A stretch of 64,000 nucleotides of DNA from Haliea sp963974125. GTDB taxonomy: Bacteria > Pseudomonadota > Gammaproteobacteria > Pseudomonadales > Halieaceae. Made by a program: the position numbers and the translations under genes. This document shows, one piece after another, positions 34,497 through 42,384 of the stretch (its first letter is position 1; every line of letters starts with the position of its first letter). The stretch covers positions 1 to 64,000 of the forward strand of contig CAXBCH010000025.1 in the NCBI GenBank assembly GCA_963974125.1, in the 5' to 3' direction. The notes below the pieces were generated by a model. That model saw only the letters and a program-made list of their open reading frames with translations. It was not told where the DNA came from and did not search any database.

Positions 34497-34896
34497 CGAA
34501 CTCGTCCAGGGCTTCGATGACCTGAAGGCCGAGCGTGGGGGCAAGATCACCCTGAAATCGACCACGGTCGAGTTCACTCGGCCGATTGCCATCAGCGCGG
34601 GCCAGATCACGGCGCTGCGCGAACGCCTCAACTATTCACAGGGTGTGTTTGCGGCGCTGTTGCGCACCAATGTCAGCACCCTGCGCAACTGGGAGCAGGA
34701 TCGTGCCACGCCCAATGCGCAGGCCGCGCTGCTGCTGAAACTGGTGGAATCGGCGCCGGAGGAAATCCTGGGGAAGCTATCCGCACTGGAGGAGACAAAG
34801 CGGCAGACTACGTCCGGCAATGCACAGGTAGAGGGACGCGCGCGACACCGCGCGTCTGCCAAGCGCAAAGCAGCCGGCAAACGGGCCGTAGCCTGA
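34474..34896 (+). CDS. NadS-like HTH antitoxin, intact copy
   Basis: A 140-residue protein: KKRNVFDELVQGFDDLKAER, then IAISAGQITALRERLNYSQG, the XRE-type helix-turn-helix with FAALLRTNVSTLRNWEQDR, and a basic tail RASAKRKAAGKRAVA. NadS/HigA-2 family proteins repress their own operon and neutralise a HigB toxin. Its start lies within the tail of a truncated toxin gene. It is the only full-length copy of three in the island. Confidence 0.85.
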   Translation: MKKRNVFDELVQGFDDLKAERGGKITLKSTTVEFTRPIAISAGQITALRERLNYSQGVFAALLRTNVSTLRNWEQDRATPNAQAALLLKLVESAPEEILGKLSALEETKRQTTSGNAQVEGRARHRASAKRKAAGKRAVA

Positions 34897-35303
34897 CCCA
34901 GAGAATTGGAACCCCGTCACCGTCGGTCGGCGTTTATGCCCATATGGCAGGACCGTGCGACTTGGCACGACAGAGTGCGATGCCTTCACCGCCGGAAAGT
35001 CCGCCCGCTCCCGACGGGCTTTATGGTGCCACTGGCACCACTTAGTCCGCCCAGGCCGGACCGGGTTTTCGGTTGCTGTAGTTGTAGTAGTTAAGTTACT
35101 ACAACAACCAACTACACCAAGCCCCAATGCCACCGCCTTCGATTTTTGGTGCTGGTCCACAAGAGCATCAGAACGACCACGCACCGTTCTGGTGCGGCCT
35201 CCAAGCGATCAAAGAAGCCAAAGCACTCAACCTCTCCAACCCTTTTCGACCAGGACCATAGAACCAATGTAGTTCCATGATGTCAGAAACTCATATAGAA
35301 TTC
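34897..35303. other. Gap with inverted repeat, little coding potential
   Basis: About 400 bases between the antitoxin and the AbiE system. A 9-bp inverted repeat (GTTGTAGTA at 35081-35089, TACTACAAC at 35097-35105) is the clearest element. A 44-codon open frame starts at ATG 35127 (MPPPSIFGAGPQEHQNDHAP) and ends at TAG 35259; I cannot relate it to any family and do not call it a gene. Confidence 0.4.
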
Positions 35304-35316
35304 TTACATCATGTAA
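35304..35316. promoter_or_regulatory. Palindromic operator before AbiE
   Basis: TTACATcATGTAA is a 13-base palindrome 11 bases upstream of the AbiEi start at 35328. AbiEi proteins repress their own promoter by binding inverted repeats, so this is a plausible autoregulation site. Confidence 0.4.
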
Positions 35317-35327
35317 AGGTGAAACCA

Positions 35328-35924
35328 ATGAGGACCTTACCCGAAACCATCCTTCGACATGCCCGCTCCCTCCCCGAGGGTGGCGTGCTAGCGCCTAAAG
35401 AATTTCTTCATCTCGGCAGCCGAGCCGCTGTTGATCAGGCGTTCTCACGGCTGACCAAGGGAGGCAAGCTGATGCGCGTGGCGCGCGGCACCTACGTGGT
35501 CCCGGTTTCAAGCAGATTTGGGACTCGCGCACCCGCGCCTGAAAAGGTCATAAGCTCGCTGGCAAAGCGAAGCGGTGAAACCGTGGTTCGGCACGGCGCA
35601 AACTCCGCTAACGCTCTGGGCCTGACCCAGCAGGTACCCATCAAAGAGGTTTACTTGACGTCCGGTCGCACTCGGAAGCTCAAGCTGGGAAAGGGGGAAG
35701 TCCTGGTCAAGCACGCCCCCCGCTGGATGTTGGTGCTTGGACCTCGGCCTGCCGGCGAGGCTGTCCGGGCGCTGGCCTGGATCGGATCGGCACATGCCGA
35801 TGTAACTCTGGCATCGCTGCATCGCACTCTTCCCCCGGCCGAATGGAGAGCGTTGACCTCGGCCCGCGCTGCCCTGCCTTCCTGGATGGCTCAGGCCATC
35901 GGAAAGGAAGCGGCCGATGCCTGA
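35328..35924 (+). CDS. abiEi: AbiEi-type antitoxin (type IV TA)
   Basis: A 198-residue protein with an N-terminal winged helix (KEFLHLGSRAAVDQAFSRLT, GGKLMRVARGTYVV) and a C-terminal domain (APEKVISSLAKRSGETVV, RHGANSANALGLTQQ) typical of DUF6088/AbiEi antitoxins. ATG 35328 is preferred over starts at 35277-35280, which would lie upstream of the palindromic operator. It overlaps the toxin gene by eight bases. AbiE systems act in phage resistance. Confidence 0.88.
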   Translation: MRTLPETILRHARSLPEGGVLAPKEFLHLGSRAAVDQAFSRLTKGGKLMRVARGTYVVPVSSRFGTRAPAPEKVISSLAKRSGETVVRHGANSANALGLTQQVPIKEVYLTSGRTRKLKLGKGEVLVKHAPRWMLVLGPRPAGEAVRALAWIGSAHADVTLASLHRTLPPAEWRALTSARAALPSWMAQAIGKEAADA

Positions 35925-36972
35925 AAGTTTTTTTGAGCTTAGCCAGAAAGACCAGCGGGAGGCACTCGAATACGTCCGAGCCGAAACCGGACGTCCCGCC
36001 CATCTCCTGGAAAAGGATATCTGGGTGGTCTGGACACTTCGAGCACTGTTCGAAGCGCCAATAGGCTCTGACCTTACCTTCAAGGGCGGTACGTCTCTTT
36101 CCAAGGTCTACAAGATCATCGACCGGTTCTCCGAGGACATTGATCTGACTTACGACATCCGCAGGCTGATTCCCGACCTGACAGGTGAAAGCGGGGAGCT
36201 GCCACGCAGTCGCAGCCAGGCCGGCAAGTGGACAAAAGCTGTTCGCCGTCGTCTACCCGATTGGATTTCAGCAAATATTCAACCTGTCTTAGAGACAGCA
36301 CTGGCCAAAGAGGGACTCCAATCGCGGCTTGAGCAAGGCGGCAGGGATAACGACAAACTGATGCTCCACTACCCTCCCCTCACCAAAGGCACGGGCTATA
36401 TTGCGCCGGTTTTCACACTGGAATTCGGCGGTAGAGCAACCGGCGAGCCACACGAAATACAATCCGTAGAATGTGATATTGCCGAGCACTTGACTGAGAT
36501 CGAATTCCCAACGGCATCACCACAGGTCATGAGCCTCGCTCGAACGTTCTGGGAAAAGGCGACGGCTGCCCACGTATTCTGCGCCCAGGGCCGTCTCCGC
36601 GGAGAGCGGTACGCTCGACATTGGCACGACCTGGCCGCAATCAGCCGTAACGAACATTATGCTGCTGTAATATCGGATCACGCAATTGCTTCAACCGTTG
36701 CTCAGCACAAGTCACATTTCTTTATCGAAAAAGAGATGGACGGCGAAATCATTGACTATATCGCGGCGACGAGGGGAAAGCTGAAACTCGTTCCAGGCGG
36801 CAATGCGAGAACTGCCCTTGCCAAAGATTATGAGGCCATGATGGCTGACGAGGTCATGGTTGGTGATGCACTTCCGTTCGATGCTCTGCTGGACGTCTGT
36901 GCCGCCATCGAAGCAACCATCAACGAGTCCGCAGCAGTTAATTCTTTGCCGGGTAGAGCCGGGCTTCCATAA
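35917..36972 (+). CDS. abiEii: AbiEii/AbiGii-type nucleotidyltransferase toxin
   Basis: A 351-residue protein with the DNA-polymerase-beta-like nucleotidyltransferase motifs of AbiEii: LTFKGGTSLSKVYKIIDRFS and SEDIDLTYD. The family adds nucleotides to tRNA acceptor ends and halts growth during phage infection. Downstream helical regions (WEKATAAHVFCAQGRL, RYARHWHDLAAI) match the family. The gene seems intact and has an obvious cognate antitoxin. Confidence 0.9.
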   Translation: MPESFFELSQKDQREALEYVRAETGRPAHLLEKDIWVVWTLRALFEAPIGSDLTFKGGTSLSKVYKIIDRFSEDIDLTYDIRRLIPDLTGESGELPRSRSQAGKWTKAVRRRLPDWISANIQPVLETALAKEGLQSRLEQGGRDNDKLMLHYPPLTKGTGYIAPVFTLEFGGRATGEPHEIQSVECDIAEHLTEIEFPTASPQVMSLARTFWEKATAAHVFCAQGRLRGERYARHWHDLAAISRNEHYAAVISDHAIASTVAQHKSHFFIEKEMDGEIIDYIAATRGKLKLVPGGNARTALAKDYEAMMADEVMVGDALPFDALLDVCAAIEATINESAAVNSLPGRAGLP

Positions 36973-37072
36973 CAAGATGGAGATGATGTCGAGGAGAGCG
37001 TATGGGTTCAGAAACTTTGAGAATTACCGACTGAGGGTGCTGACCCATTGTGGATGGGATGGCATCATCAAC

Positions 37073-37164
37073 AGGGTTTAGTGAAAACCGGCCCATCCCC
37101 CGTTAAGTGGGTAGAGCCCAGGGTTTAGTGAAAACCGGCCCATCCCCCGTTAAGTGGGTAGAGC
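37073..37164. repeat. Tandem 47-bp direct repeat
   Basis: Two nearly perfect copies of a 47-base unit beginning AGGGTTTAGTGAAAACCGG, starting at 37073 and 37120, lie between the AbiE toxin gene and the integrase. They contain GGCCCATCCCCC and GTTAAGTGGGTAGAGCC. They could be integrase arm-type sites or the trace of a duplicated insertion end. Confidence 0.75.
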
Positions 37165-37183
37165 CTTGATTTTAATGGGTATT

Positions 37184-37197
37184 TGGCGGAGAGAGAG
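37184..37197. other. Possible attachment-site core, tRNA-Ser 3' end-like
   Basis: TGGCGGAGAGAGAG is identical to the reverse complement of the common 3' end of bacterial tRNA-Ser (CTCTCTCCGCCA). It sits 172 bases before the integrase start, where islands of the DUF4102 integrase type usually carry att. Beyond these bases the tRNA similarity stops, as expected for an att core but not for a tRNA gene. Confidence 0.4.
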
Positions 37198-37369
37198 TCT
37201 ATTTTTGGGGTGTCTCAAGGCTTCTCAAACAACCTCATTATGTCTCCCATATCATTGTTTTATAAGACTTTATTTTAATTTCATCTGTTTCAGGCTGTCT
37301 CTTGCCATCTCGTTTAACCACAATTATATTGGCGGGTAAATTGGTGGGTGTCGAGTATGGCGGAGACTT

Positions 37370-38608
37370 ATGCCGAAGGTTGCAAGGGAGCTGTCTGCTC
37401 TCGAAGTGAAGCGCATTGGGAGCCCCGGCATGCACGCAGTCGGTGGCGTCGCTGGCCTGTATCTTCAGGTCGTACCCAGCGGTGGAAGGACCTGGATCCT
37501 GCGCTGCCTCATTGGCGGGAACCGTCGTGAAATGGGGCTTGGCGGTTTTCCAAGTGTATCCCTTGCGCTGGCCAGGGAGAAAGCCAGGCTTGCCAGACAA
37601 ACGATCGACGAAGGACGCGACCCTATTGTCGAGCGCGAAGCAGCCCGCGGCGCCCTCGCTGCCCGAAAGGACGCTGTCATCACTTTCGAGAAAGCAGCTG
37701 ACCTCCTGATAGCATCCAAATCAGCCGAGTGGAGCAATCCCAAGCACCAAGCACAGTGGCGGAATACCCTTGAGACCTACGCCTTTCCGATAATCGGCCA
37801 GTTGCTGGTGCACGACATCGCGCTTTCCCACATCACGCAAATCCTTGAGCCCATATGGACCGTCAAAAACGAAACAGCGAGTCGGCTACGCGGGCGTATT
37901 GAGGCTGTTCTCGACTGGGCAACAGTGCGCGGTTATCGGAATGGCGATAACCCTGCGCGTTGGCGAGGACATTTGGACATGCTGCTGGCAAAGCCCAGCA
38001 AGGTCAGAAAAGTCAAACATCATGCTGCGATTCCCTGGGAGGAAATCGGGCCGTTCATGGTGGAGCTGCGCTCCAGGGAAGGCACGGGAGCGCGCGCCCT
38101 GGAATTCGCAATCCTGACCGCCGCTCGGTCGGGTGAAGTCAGAAGTATGACCTGGGCTGAAGTTGATCTTGAGTCTGGCGTCTGGACAGTACCACCGGAT
38201 CACATGAAGGCTGGCAAGGAACATCGGGTACCCTTGTCATCGTGCGCAGTAAAATTGCTGCAATTAGCGGCCGACGTTGGAAACACTGACCCCAGCACAC
38301 TGGTGTTTCCCGGAATAAGACCCAATTCAAAGCTGAGCGATATGACGTTCACAGCAGTGCTGAAACGCCTGGGGCGGGCGGATATCACCGCGCACGGGTT
38401 CCGGTCAGCGTTCCGGGATTGGGCCGGTGAAACTACAGCCTACCCTCGCGAAGTGATCGAGCATGCACTGGCACATCAACTCAGAGACAAGGCAGAGGCC
38501 GCCTATGCCCGGGGCACCTTGTTCAACAAGCGGCGCGATTTGATGGATGACTGGGCGCTCCACTGTAGTAGACAAAGCCCTCGCGAGCTGAGTGTCGCTT
38601 CCATCTGA
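37370..38608 (+). CDS. Tyrosine integrase, P4/DUF4102 type
   Basis: A 412-residue site-specific recombinase. An N-terminal DUF4102 arm-binding domain (GGVAGLYLQVVPSGGRTWIL, REMGLGGFPSVSLALAREKA) leads to a core-binding domain, then the catalytic residues: Arg in TAARSGEVRSMTWAEVD, H-x2-R in TAHGFRSAFRDWAGE, His in VIEHALAHQ and the Tyr in AAYARGTLFNKRRDLM. All are present, so it may be active. It lies at the right end of the island. Confidence 0.92.
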   Translation: MPKVARELSALEVKRIGSPGMHAVGGVAGLYLQVVPSGGRTWILRCLIGGNRREMGLGGFPSVSLALAREKARLARQTIDEGRDPIVEREAARGALAARKDAVITFEKAADLLIASKSAEWSNPKHQAQWRNTLETYAFPIIGQLLVHDIALSHITQILEPIWTVKNETASRLRGRIEAVLDWATVRGYRNGDNPARWRGHLDMLLAKPSKVRKVKHHAAIPWEEIGPFMVELRSREGTGARALEFAILTAARSGEVRSMTWAEVDLESGVWTVPPDHMKAGKEHRVPLSSCAVKLLQLAADVGNTDPSTLVFPGIRPNSKLSDMTFTAVLKRLGRADITAHGFRSAFRDWAGETTAYPREVIEHALAHQLRDKAEAAYARGTLFNKRRDLMDDWALHCSRQSPRELSVASI

Positions 38609-39302
38609 ATCGCTCGACCCGGGGCGAATTTTGCTGCTACTCCCACAGCGGAAGTGGAGCAGCGTGCCCGCATTCGACGTGGGCGTGCACTCTGATACAG
38701 GACAGGAACTCAGTTCCGGGGAGCATCTCGACTTCCTTTCCAGATAATCCGCCTCTGACCGGAGTTCTGCCTCTGTACAAGGTGAGCGGTACTCAGCAAA
38801 ATTTGAGACGAGGCATGTTTCTCATTGGCGGCGGTGAAGAGTCACCGGCGCAGGGAGCGTCAGACTGAACCTTTTCTGAAAGTATTCTTGCCCCGGCGCA
38901 GTCTACTCATCTGGGTAGGGCGCAACCCTTGCCAGGCCAGCTTCTAGGCCATGCACGCAGTCGATCTTGCCTAAACCACCTTTCGGCGCCTAATCGGCGC
39001 ACCTGATTCAGACGTTGGGCTTGCGTAAGGAGTACGCGGTCAAGATACTGGAGTCTCCGTGCCGAATTACGCCTGGTACGAAAATTTCGTGGCCGGTTTC
39101 TGGGACTGGTAATGCCGACCACGTTTACACGAGCAAACTTTACTCTCGTTACGACTGCCGTTATTGTTATTGACCATAGTAGCGCAGCATATCTCAGGTT
39201 GGAGCTTGCTATTGATGCTGATCAATTTACATAATCGCCTGCATTCCGAGCACGTGAAGGATGATCGAAAACACCCCGCCCATAGAGTCAATTGAGATAG
39301 AT
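38609..39302. other. Intergenic stretch with no convincing gene
   Basis: About 690 bases between the integrase and a TetR regulator. Only short open frames without codon bias or recognisable motifs occur. AT content rises after 39130, where the regulator's promoter is likely. It may include the other end of the island, but no clear second att core was found. Confidence 0.5.
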
Positions 39303-39950
39303 ATGAGTAAATCAGGTTCCAAGATATGGCGAAAAAGGCCAAAGCAGGGGCGCTCAGAAAATACTGTCAATACCATCCTTCTCGCAGCCGAACAGCTTTT
39401 TACTTCCAAGGGCTACCACAAGACATCTACCGAAGACATCGCCGAGCGCGCTGGAGTGGGCGTTGGTTCAATTTACGATTATTTCCCAAATAAAGTGTCG
39501 GTGGCATTGGCGCTCCTCGAAAACACAGTGCTAACTGCTTCAGAAGATTCCCGGAAATATCTAATGGACAGCGCATCAGGAGGAATCGAAGATAACTTGC
39601 CCAACGTTGTTCGAGGGCTCTTTGACCAATATAAACGCCATGCCCCAGTATTGATCAAACTAGTCTCAGAAGTCGCGGAGCTACAGCATGAGGAAATCTA
39701 CACCTTCGATCACGTACTATTTCGGGCGAGTCTTATTTTCTTGCAGCAATACTACGATCAGTATCCTGACATTGACTTGAGGTCCGCACACTCCTTTTTA
39801 ATTCTTGTGTTCACATCTAGTGTGAGGGAATACCTTTCTTTGCGGAATCCCAAGCTGAGAGAAGACGAGTTTGTAAAGCGGCTGTCCGATCTGCTGGTTG
39901 GGTATCTCGTCGGGGCAAGTAGTCGCCCACTAACTCAAGATTCGCAGTGA
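39303..39950 (+). CDS. TetR/AcrR family regulator
   Basis: A 215-residue repressor with an N-terminal HTH (ILLAAEQLFTSKGYHKTSTEDIAERAGVGVGSIYDYFPNK region) and a helical ligand-binding C-terminus. ATG 39303 is taken, 14 codons after an alternative at 39261. It lies upstream of, and convergent to, the orphan oxidase-subunit genes. The AT-rich upstream sequence differs from the rest of the window and may mark transfer. Confidence 0.85.
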   Translation: MSKSGSKIWRKRPKQGRSENTVNTILLAAEQLFTSKGYHKTSTEDIAERAGVGVGSIYDYFPNKVSVALALLENTVLTASEDSRKYLMDSASGGIEDNLPNVVRGLFDQYKRHAPVLIKLVSEVAELQHEEIYTFDHVLFRASLIFLQQYYDQYPDIDLRSAHSFLILVFTSSVREYLSLRNPKLREDEFVKRLSDLLVGYLVGASSRPLTQDSQ

Positions 39951-40030
39951 ATACATCGCCGAACAAGTGACGGTATTCATCACGTAGTTCCTGATCAACG
40001 ACTTTTGTCAAAGGGAGGCGTATTTAGCAA

Positions 40031-40306
40031 TCATGAATGGGATTGCAGGGTAATGGCGTTTCCTATAAGGATCAGCGCAGCACACGAAAAATTCCATGTC
40101 TCATAGAGCTGGCGCCACGTTCTAGGAGCATTCTTTGCTTCCATATAGTGAACTATCACAAGCCGGGATTTAATCGCCGCCAGAGTTACGACTACAGTGC
40201 CACCTAATAACTTCGCATTGTCTCCTTCAAAGAAAAGCCATGAGATGATCGTAATCCCAATCAGTAGGAGCCATAATCCGAACGCGCTTTCAGTAATGGT
40301 TTTCAT
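40031..40306 (-). CDS. Cytochrome c oxidase subunit IV-like membrane protein
   Basis: A 91-residue protein with three hydrophobic helices (GLWLLLIGITIISWLFF, LLGGTVVVTLAAIKSRL, NFSCAALILIGNAI) and a WRQLYETWNF motif, as in prokaryotic COX4/NorF-like small subunits. ATG 40306 follows the COX3-like gene by ten bases. No catalytic subunit I is near. Confidence 0.7.
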   Translation of the reverse strand: MKTITESAFGLWLLLIGITIISWLFFEGDNAKLLGGTVVVTLAAIKSRLVIVHYMEAKNAPRTWRQLYETWNFSCAALILIGNAITLQSHS

Positions 40307-40316
40307 CGCGGATACC

Positions 40317-40904
40317 TCATATAAGGTACAGAATAGGAAAGATAAAAATCCATAAGGCATCTACAAAGTGCCAGAATAGTCCAACGTTCTCCAGCTCCAT
40401 GATATCTCGTGGAGTTACTTTATTCTCTCGTTTAGATTTAGAGTATGTCCACAAAAGCACCATCCCAACCAAGAGGTGAAGAAAATGGATTGCCGTGATA
40501 AAAAAGTAGAATGTAAAGAACGAATTTGTTGTGATTCCCACACCGGAATCAATCTTTAGATAATATTCGGTGGTCTTGCTGACCACGAAAAATCCCCCAA
40601 AAATGAACGCAAGCTTAAGCCATCGCGATGCAGCTTGAGTGTGACTCTCTTTTGCAGACCTGACCGCTTCGACCACCATCCACGAACTCGTCAACAAGAT
40701 TAGTGTGTTGGTGAACCCCCAGCCTGCGGACAGCTGAAGTTGTGACTGGACGTACAGTTCGTAGTTCCCCATCCGTTCCAACATGAAAACAAGGAAAATC
40801 AACAGAAAAATCATCATGTCGATAAATATAAATATCCATATACCTTCACTGCCAGGCATATCTACTTCGCGGTCTGCCCGCTCTTCGGATTCAAATGCTC
40901 TCAC
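40317..40904 (-). CDS. Heme-copper oxidase subunit III-like (NorE-type) protein
   Basis: A 195-residue protein with five helices. GIWIFIFIDMMIFLLIFLV, LILLTSSWMVVEAV, FFTFYFFITAIHFLHLLVGM and VGLFWHFVDALWIFIFPILYL are the hallmarks of subunit III/NorE. NorE assists nitric oxide reductase or an oxidase. The GTG start is at 40904. Subunits I and II are absent from the window, so it may serve a complex encoded elsewhere. Confidence 0.85.
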   Translation of the reverse strand: MRAFESEERADREVDMPGSEGIWIFIFIDMMIFLLIFLVFMLERMGNYELYVQSQLQLSAGWGFTNTLILLTSSWMVVEAVRSAKESHTQAASRWLKLAFIFGGFFVVSKTTEYYLKIDSGVGITTNSFFTFYFFITAIHFLHLLVGMVLLWTYSKSKRENKVTPRDIMELENVGLFWHFVDALWIFIFPILYLI

Positions 40905-41097
40905 TACTTTCCCCAGCTATTATTCGCTATCCAGAGGAATTCGACTGACCTGCAGGCACACATTCGGTGTACCATGAATTGCCATGCCTTTCCGGCTGAA
41001 TATCAAGCCACCATTTCAAATGATCAGGCTGCAATAATTATCGCAGCCTGATCACGCTAGCTTTGTATGCTTCAGTGTTTACTAGTACCAGACTAGC

Positions 41098-41841
41098 TCA
41101 GCTTGCATGTGAGGGAGAGTACACTAGCTGCATGCTTTTACCACGCCGTGATAGCTCAAGGATCATAAAGTAAGAGTATGGGGCGAGGAACAGGAAGAGC
41201 CATGTGCCGAAGACAATATAAAAGTTCCAAACGCCGCCTACTGCGAAAGGACCAGAAGGAATAAATGCGATCAACACAAGCGGCATGAAAATTATGCCGA
41301 CTGCTATTGCCGCCCAGCCGGACCATGCAGGAAAAATCGTTTGCCTCTTGTTGAGCACCGTAAACAAACCAAGTCCTGTTAGCTGTACCGTAGTAATCAT
41401 GAACGTCATGTCAAAAATGTACCATGTGAACGAATGAATGGTCTTTATTACTACCGGGTCCAACTCCGTTGCATAGATGGCGCAGGCAAGCCAAATCGCC
41501 GGGCAAAATGCCAAGACCCAAGCAGTGAGTATACCGCCCGCGTATTCCATGAGACTCAAGACACCCATGGAACCATCGTCGTTGCGCAGCATTGAAGCGA
41601 GCTGACAAGACCACGGGAGATATAGCATTCCAACTATACAAGTGACTGCCATCCCGATGGCAATAGAGCTCTGGTACTTGGCATAGTGATCTGTGACCAG
41701 TTGCTCTGCACTCATCCCAACAAAGTTCGGTGGGGGTATGTTATGCCCCATGATTCCCCAAAATATTATATACCCCAAGATACAAAGCGGGCCGGCCCAT
41801 GCGATTGCGAACTCCACCCGATTTAAGGTTAGCTTGTCCAT
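41098..41841 (-). CDS. Multi-pass membrane protein of unknown function
   Basis: A 247-residue protein with about six or seven helices (CILGYIIFWGIMGH, IAIGMAVTCIVGMLYLPW, ILTAWVLAFCPAIWLACAIY, WAAIAVGIIFMPLVLIAFI, GTWLFLFLAPYSYFMILEL). No catalytic motif or family recognised. ATG 41841 (MDKLTLNRVEF) is preferred to 41856. Proteins like this are sometimes found in hydrocarbon or steroid degradation loci. It lies between the oxidase-like genes and the acyl-CoA dehydrogenase. Confidence 0.72.
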   Translation of the reverse strand: MDKLTLNRVEFAIAWAGPLCILGYIIFWGIMGHNIPPPNFVGMSAEQLVTDHYAKYQSSIAIGMAVTCIVGMLYLPWSCQLASMLRNDDGSMGVLSLMEYAGGILTAWVLAFCPAIWLACAIYATELDPVVIKTIHSFTWYIFDMTFMITTVQLTGLGLFTVLNKRQTIFPAWSGWAAIAVGIIFMPLVLIAFIPSGPFAVGGVWNFYIVFGTWLFLFLAPYSYFMILELSRRGKSMQLVYSPSHAS

Positions 41842-42384
41842 AGTTGATCCTCTCAAGTCATGCTGGATGAATTATTGTCCCGACGCATGCTCGGGTAGCT
41901 AGATCCTAGCGCTTGCAGGCTATTCAGCATCAGAGCCGACTTCAATATCCTTATGCCTCGGGTTGCACTCGGATTTTGCTCATGGGTGGGGCGTACGAAG
42001 CGCACATGTTTCCCCATGATTATTGGTTTCCTACGAGCCGCCACACGGTCGCATCAGGGTCAGTAAGTTCGTTGTAGCACCCAACTCTTGTCCCGGGGTC
42101 GCTCTCCTGTTGCCCTCTGCGTTCGCGCTTAGCGAGAGGCGCGGGAAAGCACCCGGCTAGCGAATACTGCGAAGTGGAAGCTACCAGTTAGAAGTGACTG
42201 AACAAACAACCGCGAGGGCAGAAAAGTGAGGGCAGCTAACATGCGGCCAAGCCAGCCATTAGCTCTGCCTGATGGCTATAAGGGGAGCGACCATCGACTT
42301 CTCCTGGTCCATGGAGATTTCTACTCTATTCTATGGACTTCCCCCTAATCCATGGGAAGTCCACTAGAGGCTGGATCGGCTTTG
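41842..42384. other. Intergenic region with an inverted repeat
   Basis: About 540 bases without a convincing gene. Near the acyl-CoA dehydrogenase end there is a perfect 9-bp inverted repeat, GGACTTCCC (42335-42343) and GGGAAGTCC (42354-42362), around a 10-base loop. It could end that transcript, although no T-run follows on the minus strand. Confidence 0.45.

Noticed and set aside
37073..37164. CRISPR-like repeats
   Set aside because: Only two adjacent copies with no spacer between them; a tandem duplication, not an array.
37184..37197. A tRNA-Ser gene
   Set aside because: Only the 14 terminal bases match; no anticodon or D-arm can be folded upstream or downstream.
38907..39122. Possible transposase fragment on the minus strand
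   Set aside because: Arg-rich short frame without DDE or HTH motifs; nothing to support it.
42335..42362. Intrinsic terminator of the acyl-CoA dehydrogenase
   Set aside because: The stem is perfect but no T-run follows on the minus strand; kept only as an inverted repeat.
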